The translations under genes and the position numbers were made by a program. From JABABV01 sp965222755 (GTDB taxonomy: Bacteria; Bacillota_I; Bacilli_A; Mycoplasmatales; JABABV01): a stretch of DNA of 64,000 bases. The first letter of the stretch is position 1. Every line of letters starts with the position of its first letter. A model generated the notes under the pieces. It did not search any database. It had not been told where the DNA came from and worked only from the letters and a program-made list of their open reading frames with translations. Positions 1 through 12,176 of the stretch are shown one piece after another. The stretch lies in the NCBI GenBank assembly GCA_965222755.1, contig CBDCUK010000001.1:186001-250000 (forward strand). The letters are read 5' to 3'.

Positions 1-1819
1 TTGGATATTTAACAGCGAATGGAATTGCTCCTTCAGTAATTCCAAACATTCCCATACCAAGAGCCGCAGTCGCGTTCGACTCATCTTCTTTATCAAATCT
101 TAACTTAAAGATAAAGCGTCCGACTAATGTTCCGATTGCATTTCCTAATGGCGGTACTGCAATAGCAGCAGCTACCATTCCCATAATTTCTGGTTGTCCT
201 CGACCAATATAGACAGAACCTAATAAGAAGGCAACTTTATTGATTGGTCCACCCATATCAAAGGCGACCATCGCTCCTAAAATCATCCCAACAATAAATA
301 ATAAATTGTGAGCGATTAAATGTTCGATTACTGATTTGATTCCTTTTGATAATTCATATAAAGGTCAGTATCCAAAGAAAGCAAAAAATACTCATCCAGT
401 TAATGTAAATAAAATTGGAATAATAATAATTGGTTCAATTGGTTTAATCATTGCTGGTAATTTAATAAATTGGTATCAGAATTTGACTCCATAACCAACT
501 AAGAAACCAATTGCAATGGCTCCAAAGAATCCAGCATGAGCAGGATTATCAGCTGAGAAAGTCCCAAAACTCATATGATTTCAGTTAAATAATACTAAAT
601 CAGTAAATTTTTGACCTGCTTTACCAGTGTAATTACCACTACCATTACCGATAACCATTGATAATATCATCGTTGGTGCAATCGCAGAACGACCACCAAT
701 TGAATTAGCAATATATCCACCTAAAATTGGAATCATTAATGTAAAGGCACTAACCCCAATAATATTAATTACATTTCAAAAATCATTTTTGAAAACTCAA
801 GCATGAGTTTTTGGATCAATTGTTGCTCCGATTCCTAGTGAAATAGCTAATAATAAACCACCACAAACTACGAACGGAATCATGTATGAAACACCAGACA
901 TTAGATGTTGCATTGGTCCAGTTTTTGATTTTTGACGTTGACGTTCAATAAATGATGAGTTGTCACTACCATTACCTGAACCGGCACCTGGTTCAATTGG
1001 TGCACTTAATGCTTGATCAAATAATCCTTTAGTATCCTTTAAAGGCGCCGCTACTTTTGTATATAGAACTCGTTTTCCAGCAAAGCGTTCCATTCCAGTA
1101 ACATTAACATCGGCAGCAATAATAACAGCATCAGCTGCTTCGATATCTTTATCTGTTAATTTAGTTCCAACACCCTCAGCTCCCTGAGTTTCGATTTTAA
1201 CATTATAACCTAAACTCTCACCAACAGTAGTTAGTTTTTTAGCAGCCATAAAAGTATGTGCTATTCCTGTTGGACAAGCGGTAATTCCAACAAAAGATAA
1301 CTGTTTTTTAGCATCTTTGTTAGTAGTTTTCGCTACTATTTTATTACCTTTTGCTTTTGCTTTTGGTGCATTAGCAACTTTATTAATTAAATCTGCTAAC
1401 TTATTAGCATCTTTAATTTCTTTTAAATTTTTACGAAATTCTGGATTAATTAGTTCTGTTGATAATTTAGCAAGAACTGATAAATAGTCAAACTTAACTG
1501 TTTTTTTTCCAGGAATAATAATTGCAATTGCAATCTTAGTTGGTTTTCCATCCATTGATTTTCAATCAATTGCTTTTTTCAATCTTAATAAAAAGATTGC
1601 TGGTTTAAGATTGGCATTTGTTTTTGCATGCGGAATGGCAATACCATCTTCAAAACCAGTAGTAGATTCTAATTCACGCTTTTTAAAAGCATCAACTAAA
1701 CTACTTTCGTTATTACAAAAACCAAGTTCAACTGCTTTTTTGGCAATTAATTTAAATGCATCTTCTTTATTAGAGACATCGGCATTTAAAAAAACCTGAT
1801 TGTTATTTATTAGGTTCAT
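1..1819 (-). CDS. fruA: PTS fructose-type transporter, fused EIIA-EIIB-EIIC (3' end off window)
   Basis: Phosphotransferase transporter that imports and phosphorylates a fructose-type sugar at the membrane. The reading frame is continuous when TGA is Trp (codon at 1562). The EIIA domain occupies residues 1-140, with the phospho-accepting His64 in GIAIPHAK. The EIIB domain carries the phospho-Cys at about residue 182 in ITACPTGIAHTF. The multi-spanning EIIC domain starts near residue 290, including GGLLLAISLGIGA, and runs off the left edge. The order A-B-C is that of the fructose/mannitol family. The start ATG (1817-1819) is preceded by AAGGAG. The substrate is inferred from the family, not proved; a mannose/2-O-glycerate-type specificity is possible. 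No neighbouring fruK is visible. Confidence 0.9.
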
Positions 1820-2047
1820 TCTTTTCTCCTTTTAAAAATTAAAATATTTTTTTATTTTTATTTTTTTATTAATTTATTTAATAATAAGATAGAGGTCATT
1901 AAAGACCCTAATATATATTCTATATTATTTTATATAAAATTTATATAAAAATCTTTTGTAAGCGTTTTCTTAAATAAAATTTATATGCCATACAAAATAA
2001 TTATTATGATCTTAAATAAAAATTATTTTTATTTTACTATTGGATAC

Positions 2048-2086
2048 AAAAAACTCCACAAATATAAAATTTATGGAGTTTTTTTT
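2048..2086 (-). terminator. rho-independent terminator of the 2.1-11.6 kb operon
   Basis: An inverted repeat with arms ACTCCACAAAT and ATTTATGGAGT (one mismatch) is flanked by A and T runs, just downstream of the small gene ending at 2104. Confidence 0.8.
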
Positions 2087-2103
2087 ATGTAGATAATTTT
2101 TAT

Positions 2104-2526
2104 TTATTTAGCATGATAAACAGCACGCATTGCTTTAATATTATCAAACTGATCGATTTTAATATGATTTAACTTATCGAATTTATAAATGTCTTTTAAC
2201 ATTAGTTCGATTTGTTCTGCAAAACCAAAATTAATTTTTTTCTGAAAACTTAAAACTTGTTTTTGAGATGCAGTTTTTTTGTTTAAAGTTACTGGTTTTT
2301 TCTTCGTAGATTTTAATTTAGCGATTTCGCCCTTAGTTTTAAAAAACTTAATCATTAAAAATCCTCTAGTAAAAAACGTGGGTGCAACATAAATAATTAA
2401 ATCAATTGTTGCAATATCAATTCTGTGAGCTTCTTGCTCAGTTTGTCAAAAGCTTTTAATTAATATTTTGTTTTCTTGTCAATCAATTAAAATATTTTTA
2501 AAAGCTGCATAACTATATTTTTGCAT
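2104..2526 (-). CDS. hypothetical protein, 140 aa, basic C-terminal half
   Basis: I do not recognise this protein. The frame runs from the ATG at 2524-2526 through two TGA Trp codons to TAA at 2104. It begins MQKYSYAAFKNI. The first 60 residues are mixed polar/hydrophobic and end in a beta-rich stretch (IDLIIYVAPTFF). The rest is lysine-rich (KLKSTKKKPVTLNKKT), with no signal peptide or clear membrane span. It lies 39 nt after the APC permease and directly before the operon terminator, so it is the last gene of the transcript. A shorter start at the internal ATG (2355) is possible, but the upstream start has an AGAGG ribosome site and in-frame coding. Function unknown. Confidence 0.65.
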
Positions 2527-2565
2527 TTAAATACCTCTTAAAATCATTATAGATTAAAATTATTT

Positions 2566-4071
2566 TTATTTTGCGATTTGTTCTCTTTTGTCTGATTTTA
2601 GAACTTCTTCTTCTAATTTTACTAATTTATTTTCTAATATTGAGAAGCGTTCTTCTAATAGATGTCTTCATCAGAAGAATTCTACTGCCCCTCAAACAAC
2701 AAGTTCTAGTCCTGTAGAAATTACTAATGTTCAGAAAGCTATTCTTGGCGGATGACTTCCATTTGCTAAAGGTGCTAAATTATATAGTGAATAAACTTTA
2801 TAAGCTGTTAATACAATACATAATGTAAAACTAAAGATGGCTCAGAAAGCAATTCCTTTTACTTTAATCGTTACTGGAATTTTTTTAGTGTAACGGTTAA
2901 TTAATGCATATAATGCAATAATACCAAATCATAAATAGAAAACACAAGTCATTCCTGTAATTAAATTTCCAAAGAAATCTGATTTTGCAAATAATAAAAT
3001 TGAGAATAATGTTATTACTCAAATAGTGCTTAATAAACCTAGGGCAATCGCACTATAAACTGGCATATTATTTTTATTTTCTTTTTTGAAATTAATAACG
3101 TTCGGAATTAATTTATGAATTTGAACTGCTTGAAAAATACGTGATCCTGTATATGTTGTCGCATTTAAAGCAACTAAACTTGAAAGCGCAAACATAAAGT
3201 ATAATGCTTGATTCATTCATTCAGATTTGAAATTAATAACTCCATTAATATTCATTTGAAAAGTTGCATAAACAAAAGTAAAGAAGAATCCAATTAATGC
3301 AACTGCTGATAGAATCATTACGCGACCAACATTACGTTTTGGATTTTCAATATTTTTTCCTAAACGCATTGCGTAATAGAAACCATCATAAATAAAGAAT
3401 GATGCTACTACACCAAGGGCAATTGATTTAAATCAAACGCCAAACCCATAATGAGTATGATCCACAACACCATTTTTATAAAAGCTAAATGGGTGTGCTC
3501 AGAAACCACTACGATTACTGACACAAACTCCAAAAACAATGATTCCTAATAAAGGAATTAGTTTTAGACCTGTTCCAATAATTTGAAATCATTTTCCAAA
3601 ATTAAATGAAAATATATGGATAAATGAAAATGTCATTACTGAGATTGTTGCTACTGCAAACATAAAATCTCGATGGCCTAATACATTGATTCCACCATTT
3701 TTAAAGGCCGAACTACTACTATAAAATACTGGAATTAAATATTGAGCTGCTAAATAACCCATAAAAGTAGCCACAAAAGGTGTTGCCACGATTGCTAAGT
3801 TGATTGCTAGAAAAGTTCCCAGTGGTCTTCCAACTAATCCACGCATTCAAATTGGCATAAAAACATTACCTTTGAATCCGGAATTTATTTCTTTAAAACA
3901 TTGCGCTAAAGAAATAACGATGAACCCTCCTAAAATAATTACTAATAACGATAATCAGGGATTACCATGTGTTGAGCTATTGATAATTGTTGCAGCATAA
4001 AATGCCCCACTACCAATAACTAATCCTAATACAAATATGACAGCTTGTCATACTTTGAATTGTTTTTTCAT
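2566..4071 (-). CDS. APC superfamily amino-acid permease
   Basis: Predicted integral-membrane amino-acid transporter of 501 aa. Several TGA Trp codons lie within the frame. The N-terminus has the typical APC start, a hydrophobic helix with LGLVIGSGAFYAA (residues about 14-27), followed by about eleven more hydrophobic segments. It ends in a charged coiled-coil-like tail rich in Glu and Lys (residues 470-501). Start ATG is at 4069-4071. It sits 31 nt after the alpha/beta hydrolase gene and 39 nt before the small terminal gene. The substrate cannot be told from the sequence. Family assignment is firm; members move amino acids by proton symport or antiport. Confidence 0.85.
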
Positions 4072-4102
4072 AATTTGTTTTTCTCTTTTCTTGTTATCTT
4101 TT

Positions 4103-5074
4103 TTATTTTAACTTACTTATAAAATTTGTTTCCTTAATTATTTGTTGAATTGAAGTAATATATTCTTCTTTATATTTATCAAAAACAGTTCCATGAGATC
4201 CTTTTTCAACGAATAATTTAATTGTTTTTCCTTCGTGATATTTATTCAGTAATTGTGAATGACGAAGCGGAACAAAAAAGTCTTCATGTGAATGAATAAT
4301 TAAAAACGGAATGTGTTGAATTTTTTTAATTTCTTTTTTTCTGTTAAATAACCCTAGAAAAAATCCTTCTCTAAAATATGTAATTCATGTAGCCCCATAA
4401 TAAGATGCAAATACAGGATATTTGAAATATGATTTTAAAACATGTTTAACTTGATGTTTTAAATTTAAGTATCCTGAATCAAAAACAACAAATTCTGGTT
4501 TTAAAGTATCATGATATTCGATAGCATATCTTAAAACTGTTGCGGCTCCCATAGAGATACCAGCAATTCCGAATTTTTCAATATCTAGTTTTTTAACAAA
4601 GTGTTTAATAATCATAAATAGATCATCAGATTCGCGAAAACCAAGTGAAAGTTTTCCACCGATTCCATTTTGACCTCGAGAATTATAAACAATAACATTG
4701 ATTCCTGATTTTAAATATGGTTCAGCAAAATTTAAATTTGTTTCTATACTTCCGGTTCACCCATGATGAATAAAAACGTATTTTTTATTTTTGGGATCAA
4801 CTGTAAAAACTTTTCCAATAACAACAATATTGTTACTAACTTCTAATTTAAAAGTCTCTTTTTCGATATTTGTTCATAACTTATAATCAATATTCTGTTG
4901 GGCTTTAATTTTAGCGATTCGGTGTTCATCATTAATAGTTTGGGGTGAATAAAAAGCTCATTTATATCAACGATATCCATAAATGAAATTTGTGATTAGA
5001 GGATAAATAATTGTAATTGCTAAAATATAATCTAATCAACGTGATACTTTTGAGCGTGGTTTAATACCATGCAT
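4103..5074 (-). CDS. membrane-anchored alpha/beta hydrolase
   Basis: A serine hydrolase-fold protein of 323 aa. It has an N-terminal hydrophobic segment (residues about 12-32, WLDYILAITIIYPLITNF) that should anchor it in the membrane. The oxyanion-side HG motif is in FIHHGWTGS, and the nucleophile elbow G-x-S-x-G is in GIAGISMGAATV. A strand ending FVVFDSGY and a C-terminal HSHEDFFVPL segment give candidate Asp and His residues. This resembles the mollicute and Bacillus YqkD/FrsA-like hydrolases, whose substrates are mostly unknown. It starts 21 nt after pheT with AAGGAAG upstream, so it is co-transcribed. Confidence 0.85.
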
Positions 5075-5095
5075 ATTGATTCACTTCCTTTTATA

Positions 5096-7486
5096 TTATG
5101 TACGGATTTTGATATCAAGATTAGCACTAACATGAGTAATAATTTTATTCATAATGCTTTCTAAATCTTTTTTATTTAATGTTTTTTCTAATTGTTTAAC
5201 CCAGTATTTAATACTTAAAACTTTTTGATTATGAACTTTTAAATCAGCATCAACATAAAGATCGAAAATAACAACATCAGCAAAATTAACTGTTGGTGTT
5301 TTTTTGATAATGTTAATTAATTGATCAGCTAATAAATCATCAGCAACAATAAACGAAAGATCACGTTCAACGTTAGCTAGTTTTGAGATATTTTCAATAT
5401 AAATTGTTTTTTTAGCAGCAAACAATAAACCTAAATCTAATGTCACAACTATCGGGCTAAACTTATTATAAAATTGTGGATGTGGTTTACCGATACACCC
5501 AATAACTTGGTTATTAATCATTATTTTAGCAGATGTTCCGGGATGAAAATGCGGATGATCAACTAATGGTTGATACGCAATTTCTTTAATTCCAACGCTC
5601 CCAATTAAACTATTAATTAATCCTTTGACAACATAAAAATCATTATTTAATGATTTATCTTTAAATAATGAACTATCAACGAAATTACCGTTAATAACTA
5701 AAGCAAGATGTCTAGCATATTGATGATCGCCGTAATAAACATTACCGATTTCAAATAAATTAACATCTTTTTTATAGTTATTAGCATTGTATTCTAAAGC
5801 ACTTAGTAATGAATTAATTAAAGATAAACGCATTACTTGATGTGAAGATGATAGCGGGTCTTGAATTTTAATTGGTTTTGGATAAGAAAAAATATCAAAA
5901 TCTTGATAATGGTCTTGATTTACTAAACTATATGTTTTGGTGTTAAATAAATTATGAGCACTCAAAATGTTATTTAATTGGTTTTCTCATTGAAAACGAG
6001 CATCTGGATAAGTATTTTCCTCAGCTCCGATTGGCGGTAGAATTTTGATTTTATCATAATCAAGCGTTCTAATAAATTCAGCAATTAAGTTAACATCAAT
6101 TTCAATATCTTTACGATATGATGGTACTTTAATTGTCAGCACATTTTTCGCCTTTTCAATTTTAAATCCAAGTCTTGTTAAATGAGCAATTGCTTCACTT
6201 CAATCTTGTTGATAACCTAAATAACTATTTAGTTTTTCAATTGATAATTGGAAAACTGCAGAGTTGTATTTACATGTATCAAAAGTCTTGATTTCAGAAA
6301 CATTAATATCACTAACAATTTCATTTAATAAATTAACGAATAAAGTTAAACTTTCAGTAATTGAGAAAGGATTACTTCCTTTGGCATGTTGAATTAAATT
6401 GGGATTTAAATTATTAAATTCCTTAATATATTTACGAGCAATTAAATTACTATAACTACTAGAACTAACTAATAAAGATGTTGTATTTTCACTAACAGTC
6501 ATTGCTAAATTATGAATTGAAGCTCCAATTGATAAAATCGCTTGTTGATTTTTTAATACTACTTTATTGCTAAATGATTGATTTGATAACTGATATTCAA
6601 AATCACCTTTGTAATTTTTGGGATCATTAATAATTTCGAAATTAAAATCTTTAATTTTATCAGCATCTAAAATATCAATCGGATTACTAGTTAAATTGTT
6701 AACATAATTTGCTAAATCTTTCAATAAATTAACTGGTTTAATATTGATTCCCATTAAATATTTAACTAATCATCAAGGACTTTTTGCGACTTGATAATTG
6801 TTAATTAAAACATTGCTATAAGCATCATAATTTTGAGCTTTGATAGTAACTTTAGTATTATTTTTAAAGTTATTTTTAACACGATGATTAAAGGCGAATT
6901 TATGAACTGGTTTTTTTAAATAGGCTCCTAGTTCTAATGCAACGTTGAATAAACTATGCATATCACTACGATCATTTAAAATTGCTAATTCAATAAATTG
7001 CTCATCTAATCCTAAGTATGTTGGCGCCGATGATCCTAAAAAGTTATCAGCGCATTCAAAAATAAAAATGCCTTTCAATTGTTCATCACTTAAGAATTTT
7101 TTTGAAATTCCTAACTCACTTAAACTACAAAGCATTCCTAATGATTCAATACCTCTAATTTCACTTTTAGCAATAGTGATTTCGGGTAATTTCGTACCTG
7201 GTAAAGCAACAATAACATTAGCATTTAATGCTACATTAGATGCTCCACAAATAATTTGTTGAACTTCTGTTTTATTAATTTTAACTTGGCAAATATTTAA
7301 ACGATTAGCATTTGGGTGTTTTTTGATTTCAACAATTTTCCCGACAACTAATGTTTTTGCAACAACAGAACTTAATTGGTAAGTATCTTCAACTTCAAAG
7401 CCTAACTTATTAAAAGCAGTTGTTGCTGCTTCTAAAGTTAGGTTGGTTTTTAAAAGTTGATTAATTTTTGATAAACTAAAACGCAT
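5096..7486 (-). CDS. pheT: phenylalanyl-tRNA synthetase beta subunit
   Basis: Beta subunit of the alpha2-beta2 phenylalanyl-tRNA synthetase; it charges tRNA-Phe together with the pheS product. Three open stretches in one frame are joined by TGA Trp codons, giving 796 aa, the usual length. The N-terminal EMAP/Arm-type tRNA-binding domain is clear (residues about 40-150: VVGKIVEIKKHPNANRL, IICGASNV). The B3/B4 editing region and B5 domain follow. The C-terminal ferredoxin-fold anticodon-binding domain (FDX-ACB) shows NVERDLSFIV. It begins 18 nt after pheS, a standard pheST pair. No T-box leader was seen upstream. Confidence 0.96.
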
Positions 7487-7504
7487 GTATTTCCCCTTTT
7501 AAAA

Positions 7505-8497
7505 TTAATAAAATTTCTTTAAAAATTCAATATTATTATTATAAAAATCACGAATATCACTAACATTATATTTAATCATTGCAATTCTTTCGATGCCGAT
7601 TCCGGCAGCAAAACTTTGGAATTTTTGACTATCAATGTCAGCTTCTTTTAAAACATTTGGATGTAACATTCCGGCACCTAAAATTTCAATTCAGCGGTTT
7701 CTAAAAAAGATGTCGACTTCAACTGATGGTTCGGTAAAAGGAAAATAAGATGGGCGGAGACGAACTTTAACATCAGCACCAAATAAATATTGACACATTT
7801 CTAAAAGCATTCATTTTAAGTTAGAAAAAGAGATGCTTTTTCCAACATTAACAATATCAACTTGACTGAATTGGTGAGAATGAGTTGCATCATCACTATC
7901 ACGACGATAAACATTACCAAAAGAAACAATCTTTAAATGATTGTTTGTTTTTTCTAGTTCACGAATCGTATTCGCAGTACAATGAGTTCTTAATAATGTA
8001 TCACTATTAATATAAAAAGAATCTTGCATATCACGAGCCGGATGATCTTTTGCTAAATTTAATTTTTCAAAATTATAAACATCTTCTTCGATCTCATAAC
8101 CTTCAGATATTTGATAACCACGGTTGATGAAAAAATTTAAAATATCATCCAAAATTAAATTTAAAGGATGGATTTTACCTTGAGCTATGCTAACTCCAGG
8201 TAATGTAATATCAATTTTTTCAGAAGCGATTTTTTGATTAATAATTGCTAAATTAAGATCTTTTCCACATTGGTTAAAAAGTTCGTTTAAAGCAACTTTA
8301 ATTTCATTAACAGCTTTTCCAAAATCAATGCGTTCTTGATGACTTAATTTTGCCATCACACGCATTGCTTGAACTAATTGGGACTTTTTACCTAAATATT
8401 GAGATTTTAATTGTTTTAAACTTTCAAAATCTTTAACTTTAACAATTTCAGTTTTACAATTATGTAAAATTTCTACTAAATTATCTAAATTACTCAT
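7505..8497 (-). CDS. pheS: phenylalanyl-tRNA synthetase alpha subunit
   Basis: Catalytic alpha subunit of phenylalanyl-tRNA synthetase, 330 aa. The N-terminal coiled coil (residues 1-80) contains LKQLKSQYLGKKS. Class II motif regions include HPARDMQDSFYI, LLRTHCTANTIREL and the motif 2 stretch FGNVYRRDSDDATHSHQFSQ. The C-terminus carries the glycine-rich motif 3, AAGIGIERIAM. A TGA Trp codon at 7811 lies within the gene. It starts 23 nt downstream of ffh and is followed by pheT. Confidence 0.96.
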
Positions 8498-8520
8498 GCT
8501 AAATTCCTTTCTATTATTAA

Positions 8521-9879
8521 TTACTTCATTAAATTACTAAAGTCGGGCATTTTAAAACTATTCGACTTACCATTTTTAGCACCAAACATTGATTTCATTT
8601 TTTCCATTTGTTTTTTCATTTGGTCATATTGGCGTAACAACGCATTAAACTCCTGCGCACTACGACCACTACCTTTTAAAATTCGTTGTTTACGCTTTGG
8701 TTGTTTTAATAATTTTGGATTAGAACGCTCTTGAAGAGTCATTGATGAAATAATTACCTCTGCTAAAAAAAGTGTTTTTTGGGCACGGTCTTTTTGCTCA
8801 CTTGATAATTTTGGCATTCCTGGAATCATTTTTAATAATCCTCCAAGTTTCCCCATTTTTTTAATTTGTGAAAGATTTTGTAATAAATCATTCATATTAA
8901 AATTACCACTAATCATTTTATTCATTGATTTTTTGGCAGCTTTTTCATCGATTACTTCGCTAGCTTTTTCGATCAAGCTCAGGGCGTCACCCATTCCTAA
9001 AATTCGGCGTGCCATACGATCAGGATGAAAAACATCGAAATCTTTGACATGTTCCCCAGTACCAATAAACTTAATGGGAATGTTTAATAATTGGCGAATT
9101 GAAAGTGCAGCTCCAGCACGGGCATCAGAATCTAACTGCGTAATTATTAAACCAGTTAATGCTAAGCGCTCATTAAATGAACTAGCAACATTAATAATAT
9201 CTTGTCCAGACATGGCGTTAATTACCATTAAAATTTCTTTTGGTTTGATGATTTTTTTCAGATTAACTAATTCATTCATTAAATTATCATCTAAATGTAA
9301 ACGCCCGGCAGTATCAAAAATAACAGCGTCAAACTGTTCGTTTTTAGCTTTTTCAAATGCAGCCTGAGCAATTTCTTCAGGCTTAGCATTAGGCATACTA
9401 AAGACTTCAAATTGGTTTTGTTTTCCAAGTTGGACTAATTGATCAATTGCGGCTGGACGATAAATATCACAAGCAACTGCTAAGATTTTTGGTAGTTTTT
9501 TGTGTTTTTGCAGATGTTTTACAATTTTGGCAACAGTAGTTGTTTTACCAGTTCCTTGTAATCCAACTAACATAATCGTCGAAGGTTTAATTGATAAATT
9601 TAAATTTTGTTGTTTTGTTCCCAGTAATTTTGTTAATTCGTGATCAACAATTTTAATAATTTGATGTTTAACATCAAGACCTGGGGTAATTTGAATACCA
9701 ACTAATGCTGCTTTAATATTTGCAACAAATAGTTTAACGACTTTTAAATTAACATCAGCTTCTAATAAAGCCAGGCGAATTTCTCTAATTGTTAACTGAA
9801 TGTTTTCAGCTGTTAGGGAATTCTTTTTTGCTGCTTTATTAATTGCATTCGTGATTCGGTTCGAGAAAAAATCTAACAT
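8521..9879 (-). CDS. ffh: signal recognition particle GTPase Ffh
   Basis: Protein subunit of the signal recognition particle, which delivers membrane and exported proteins to FtsY and Sec; 452 aa, full length. The N domain covers residues 1-95. The G domain has the P-loop GLQGTGKTTT at 106-115, VACDIYRPAAIDQL and DTAGRLH. The M domain (from about 300) ends in methionine-rich helices (YDQMKKQMEKMKSMF). One oddity is that the usual TKLD guanine-specificity motif reads TQLD here. It lies 57 nt after deoC and 23 nt before pheS. The abundance of lipoproteins and secreted proteins in the window makes SRP an expected partner. Confidence 0.96.
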   Translation of the reverse strand: MLDFFSNRITNAINKAAKKNSLTAENIQLTIREIRLALLEADVNLKVVKLFVANIKAALVGIQITPGLDVKHQIIKIVDHELTKLLGTKQQNLNLSIKPSTIMLVGLQGTGKTTTVAKIVKHLQKHKKLPKILAVACDIYRPAAIDQLVQLGKQNQFEVFSMPNAKPEEIAQAAFEKAKNEQFDAVIFDTAGRLHLDDNLMNELVNLKKIIKPKEILMVINAMSGQDIINVASSFNERLALTGLIITQLDSDARAGAALSIRQLLNIPIKFIGTGEHVKDFDVFHPDRMARRILGMGDALSLIEKASEVIDEKAAKKSMNKMISGNFNMNDLLQNLSQIKKMGKLGGLLKMIPGMPKLSSEQKDRAQKTLFLAEVIISSMTLQERSNPKLLKQPKRKQRILKGSGRSAQEFNALLRQYDQMKKQMEKMKSMFGAKNGKSNSFKMPDFSNLMK

Positions 9880-9936
9880 AATAATTTACCTTTTATTTAA
9901 AATTTTTATTTTATGATAATCTTTATAAATTAATAA

Positions 9937-10599
9937 CTAATAGCTACTTTTAGCAGTTTTTCCACTAACAATTGCAATTCCGGCACTAGTTCCAATGCGA
10001 GTTGCTCCGGCAGAAATCATATTTTTAGCGTCTTCTAAATTACGAACTCCTCCAGCTGCTTTAATTGAAATGTTATCCCCGCTACTAGCGCGCATTAATT
10101 TAACATCTTCAATTGTTGCTCCGTTATATGAAAAACCAGTTGATGTTTTTACAAAATCAGCTTCGGCTTTAGTAACGATTTCACAAGCAGTGATTTTTTC
10201 AGATTTTGTTAAAAGGGCATTTTCAATAATCACTTTTAAAACGTGACCTTTGATCGCTTCTTTAACTTTACGGATTTCATTTAAAACATATTCATCTTGA
10301 CCATCTTTTAAACGACCAATATTAATTACCATATCAATTTCATCAGCACCATGTTCAATTGCTAATTTTGCTTCATAAACTTTGACCATTGTCGCGTTTG
10401 CTCCTAGTGGGAACCCAACTACTGTTGTAATACCAACATCACTATCTTTTAATAATGAATGAGCTAATTTAACTCATGATGGATTAATACAAACTGTTTT
10501 AAAATTATATTCCAATGCTTCTTCACATAATTTTTTAATTTTTTCAGTTGTCGCTTCTGCTTTTAATAAAGTGTGATCGATATATTTATTAATTTCCAT
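9937..10599 (-). CDS. deoC: deoxyribose-phosphate aldolase
   Basis: Converts 2-deoxyribose-5-phosphate to glyceraldehyde-3-phosphate and acetaldehyde in nucleoside salvage. It has 220 aa. The true start is ATG at 10597-10599, giving MEINKYIDHTLLKAEAT, the standard DeoC N-terminus (DHTLLK). An in-frame TGA Trp codon separates this from the rest. The Schiff-base lysine is in FVKTSTGF, and the second lysine region is SIKAAGGVR. Substrate Asp/Lys residues are in HGADEIDMVINIG and LKVIIENALL. It sits between the 292-aa membrane protein and ffh, in the same orientation. Confidence 0.95.
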
Positions 10600-10690
10600 A
10601 AAAACCTCTTTTTTATTTTGTTATTTTAGTTAAAAAATAATTTTAAAATATACAAATAATATAATATCATAAAATGTTTTTTTTACTTAG

Positions 10691-11569
10691 TTAATAATTT
10701 ATTTTATGCGATATTAGCTTGAAAAATTTCTGATCATTGATGAATTCTTTGTATAATTTTTTGTTATCATAATTTAGTAATTCACTCACTTTGCTAGCGT
10801 TTAAATTATGATCAGTTTTAGGAGTGTTTTTGAAATGATGACTAGTTTTATGATTAAGTAATAGTTTGTCAATAATTTCCTGATTAGGTAGGCGATAACG
10901 TTCAGCAATTGATTTAATAATACGATTAATTTTTGATTTTTTAATTAAGCTATTGACGATTAAATTAGAAGTTTTTGTATCAGTTTCACTTTTATCAAAA
11001 AATAATAAATGTGTACTACTCAATAACATTCACTTAATAATGTAGTGGGCTTTTGAATTTTTATGCAGAATAATTTTAAAATAAATTTCGACAATTAAAG
11101 CTAGTGCTCAGAATAATCACTCAACCGCAGGCACTTTAATAAAAATAACGAAGAAAGCAAAGATAATAATCGTTTCAAATGCACGTGATAAATTTTGTTC
11201 ATTAGCTTGGTAATGACGATACATGCGAAAATTATCATATTGATTAAGATTAATTAATAGTTTTACTAACCGATTTCAAACCGGGTTTTTTCGATAAGCA
11301 GGACCTTTATGTTTTTCTACTAATAATAAGTATCAAGCGCTAATAATGCGTTTGTGTTTCGCAATATAATAATTTGAATACACAAATAAAAAGAAAAATA
11401 TTGCATAAAAAATAAATAAAAATCATTCAATTTCAAATAATTTTGGAAAAATAATTTTTGTACCAGCAGTAATTAATAAGGCATAACTAAAAATATTTAG
11501 CACTATTTTACGAATCCGATACATTCGAAAAGTTTGTAGAAAAATAACACGTAATTTATAAACATTCAT
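10691..11569 (-). CDS. hypothetical integral membrane protein, 292 aa
   Basis: I do not recognise the family. The frame spans ATG 11567-11569 to 10691 through several TGA Trp codons. It has a basic N-terminus with MYRIRK, then a hydrophobic helix at about 25-45 and a second at about 48-66 (WFLFIFYAIFFFLFVY). A cytoplasmic-type basic loop follows, then two more helices at about 145-180 (ETIIIFAFFVIF, VEWLFWALALIVEIYF). The soluble C-terminal domain of about 110 residues contains RLPNQEIIDKLLLNHKTSHH. It is the first gene of the string leading to deoC and ffh, with 91 nt before deoC. Confidence 0.75.
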
Positions 11570-11629
11570 AAATAAAAACTCCTTTATTAATCGTTATAGT
11601 AATATACTAAATGATAACAATATCTAATA

Positions 11630-11667
11630 AAAAAAACAAAAATCAATAAATTGCTTTTTGTTTTTTT
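11630..11667 (-). terminator. rho-independent terminator after the ferritin-like gene
   Basis: Arms AAACAAAAA and TTTTTGTTT with a 12-nt loop. The adjoining A-run reads as a U-tract on the minus strand, about 20 nt beyond the stop at 11688. Confidence 0.65.
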
Positions 11668-11687
11668 ACGAAATCGTTTAATTGTTA

Positions 11688-12176
11688 TTATGATTTTATT
11701 AATGACTCAATACGCATATCAGCAATAATTGGGTCTTTTGCATTATTAATAATATCTAAAATATCTTGAGCTGCTTTTTCTTCGTGGATCTGGTCTTCAA
11801 CAAAGAAACGCGCTAAAGTAACTGTTTGATAATCTTTTAGCGTTAGTGCTTGATCATAAATATTTGAATATTGAGCAGTAACTGCTCTTTGGTAATTAGC
11901 ATATCATTGTGCTAATTCTTTAATATTGGCAAAATTGTTTGGAGCAATTTTGTGCGGTAGAGCTTGTTGGATATTTGGATTTTGATCACGATCTAATAAA
12001 AAGTCTAATACTTTATATACGTGCTCAAATTCTTCTTTACTAGCATTAAACATTCATTTAGCATATCCGCTAAAACCCATTAGTTCTAAATTAGATCCTA
12101 ATTGGGCAAATGTCAAAACTGATTGATATTCTTCCATAACTTGTAATTGTAATAATTCAATGATTTTTTTATTCAT
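11688..12176 (-). CDS. ftnA: ferritin-like iron-storage protein
   Basis: Predicted iron-storage/iron-oxidising four-helix protein of 162 aa, the usual bacterial ferritin length. Helix A contains VMEEYQSVLTFAQLGSNLELMG. The second helix carries the Glu-x-x-His pair in EEFEHVYKVLDFLLDRD. A later helix has ARFFVEDQIHEEKAAQDIL, matching the bacterial FtnA V-x-x-Q-x-x-E-E pattern. These supply most ferroxidase ligands. Two TGA Trp codons occur. It has its own terminator and lies 127 nt after greA. The gene symbol is by family resemblance. Confidence 0.85.

Noticed and set aside
1820..2047. A hidden gene or RNA in the spacer before the PTS gene
   Set aside because: Only AT-rich sequence with scattered short inverted repeats; no open frame with a ribosome site and no convincing RNA structure.
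7487..8560. T-box riboswitch before pheST or alaS
   Set aside because: pheS is only 23 nt behind ffh, and the 200-nt region before alaS lacks a specifier loop, T-box sequence or terminator hairpin.
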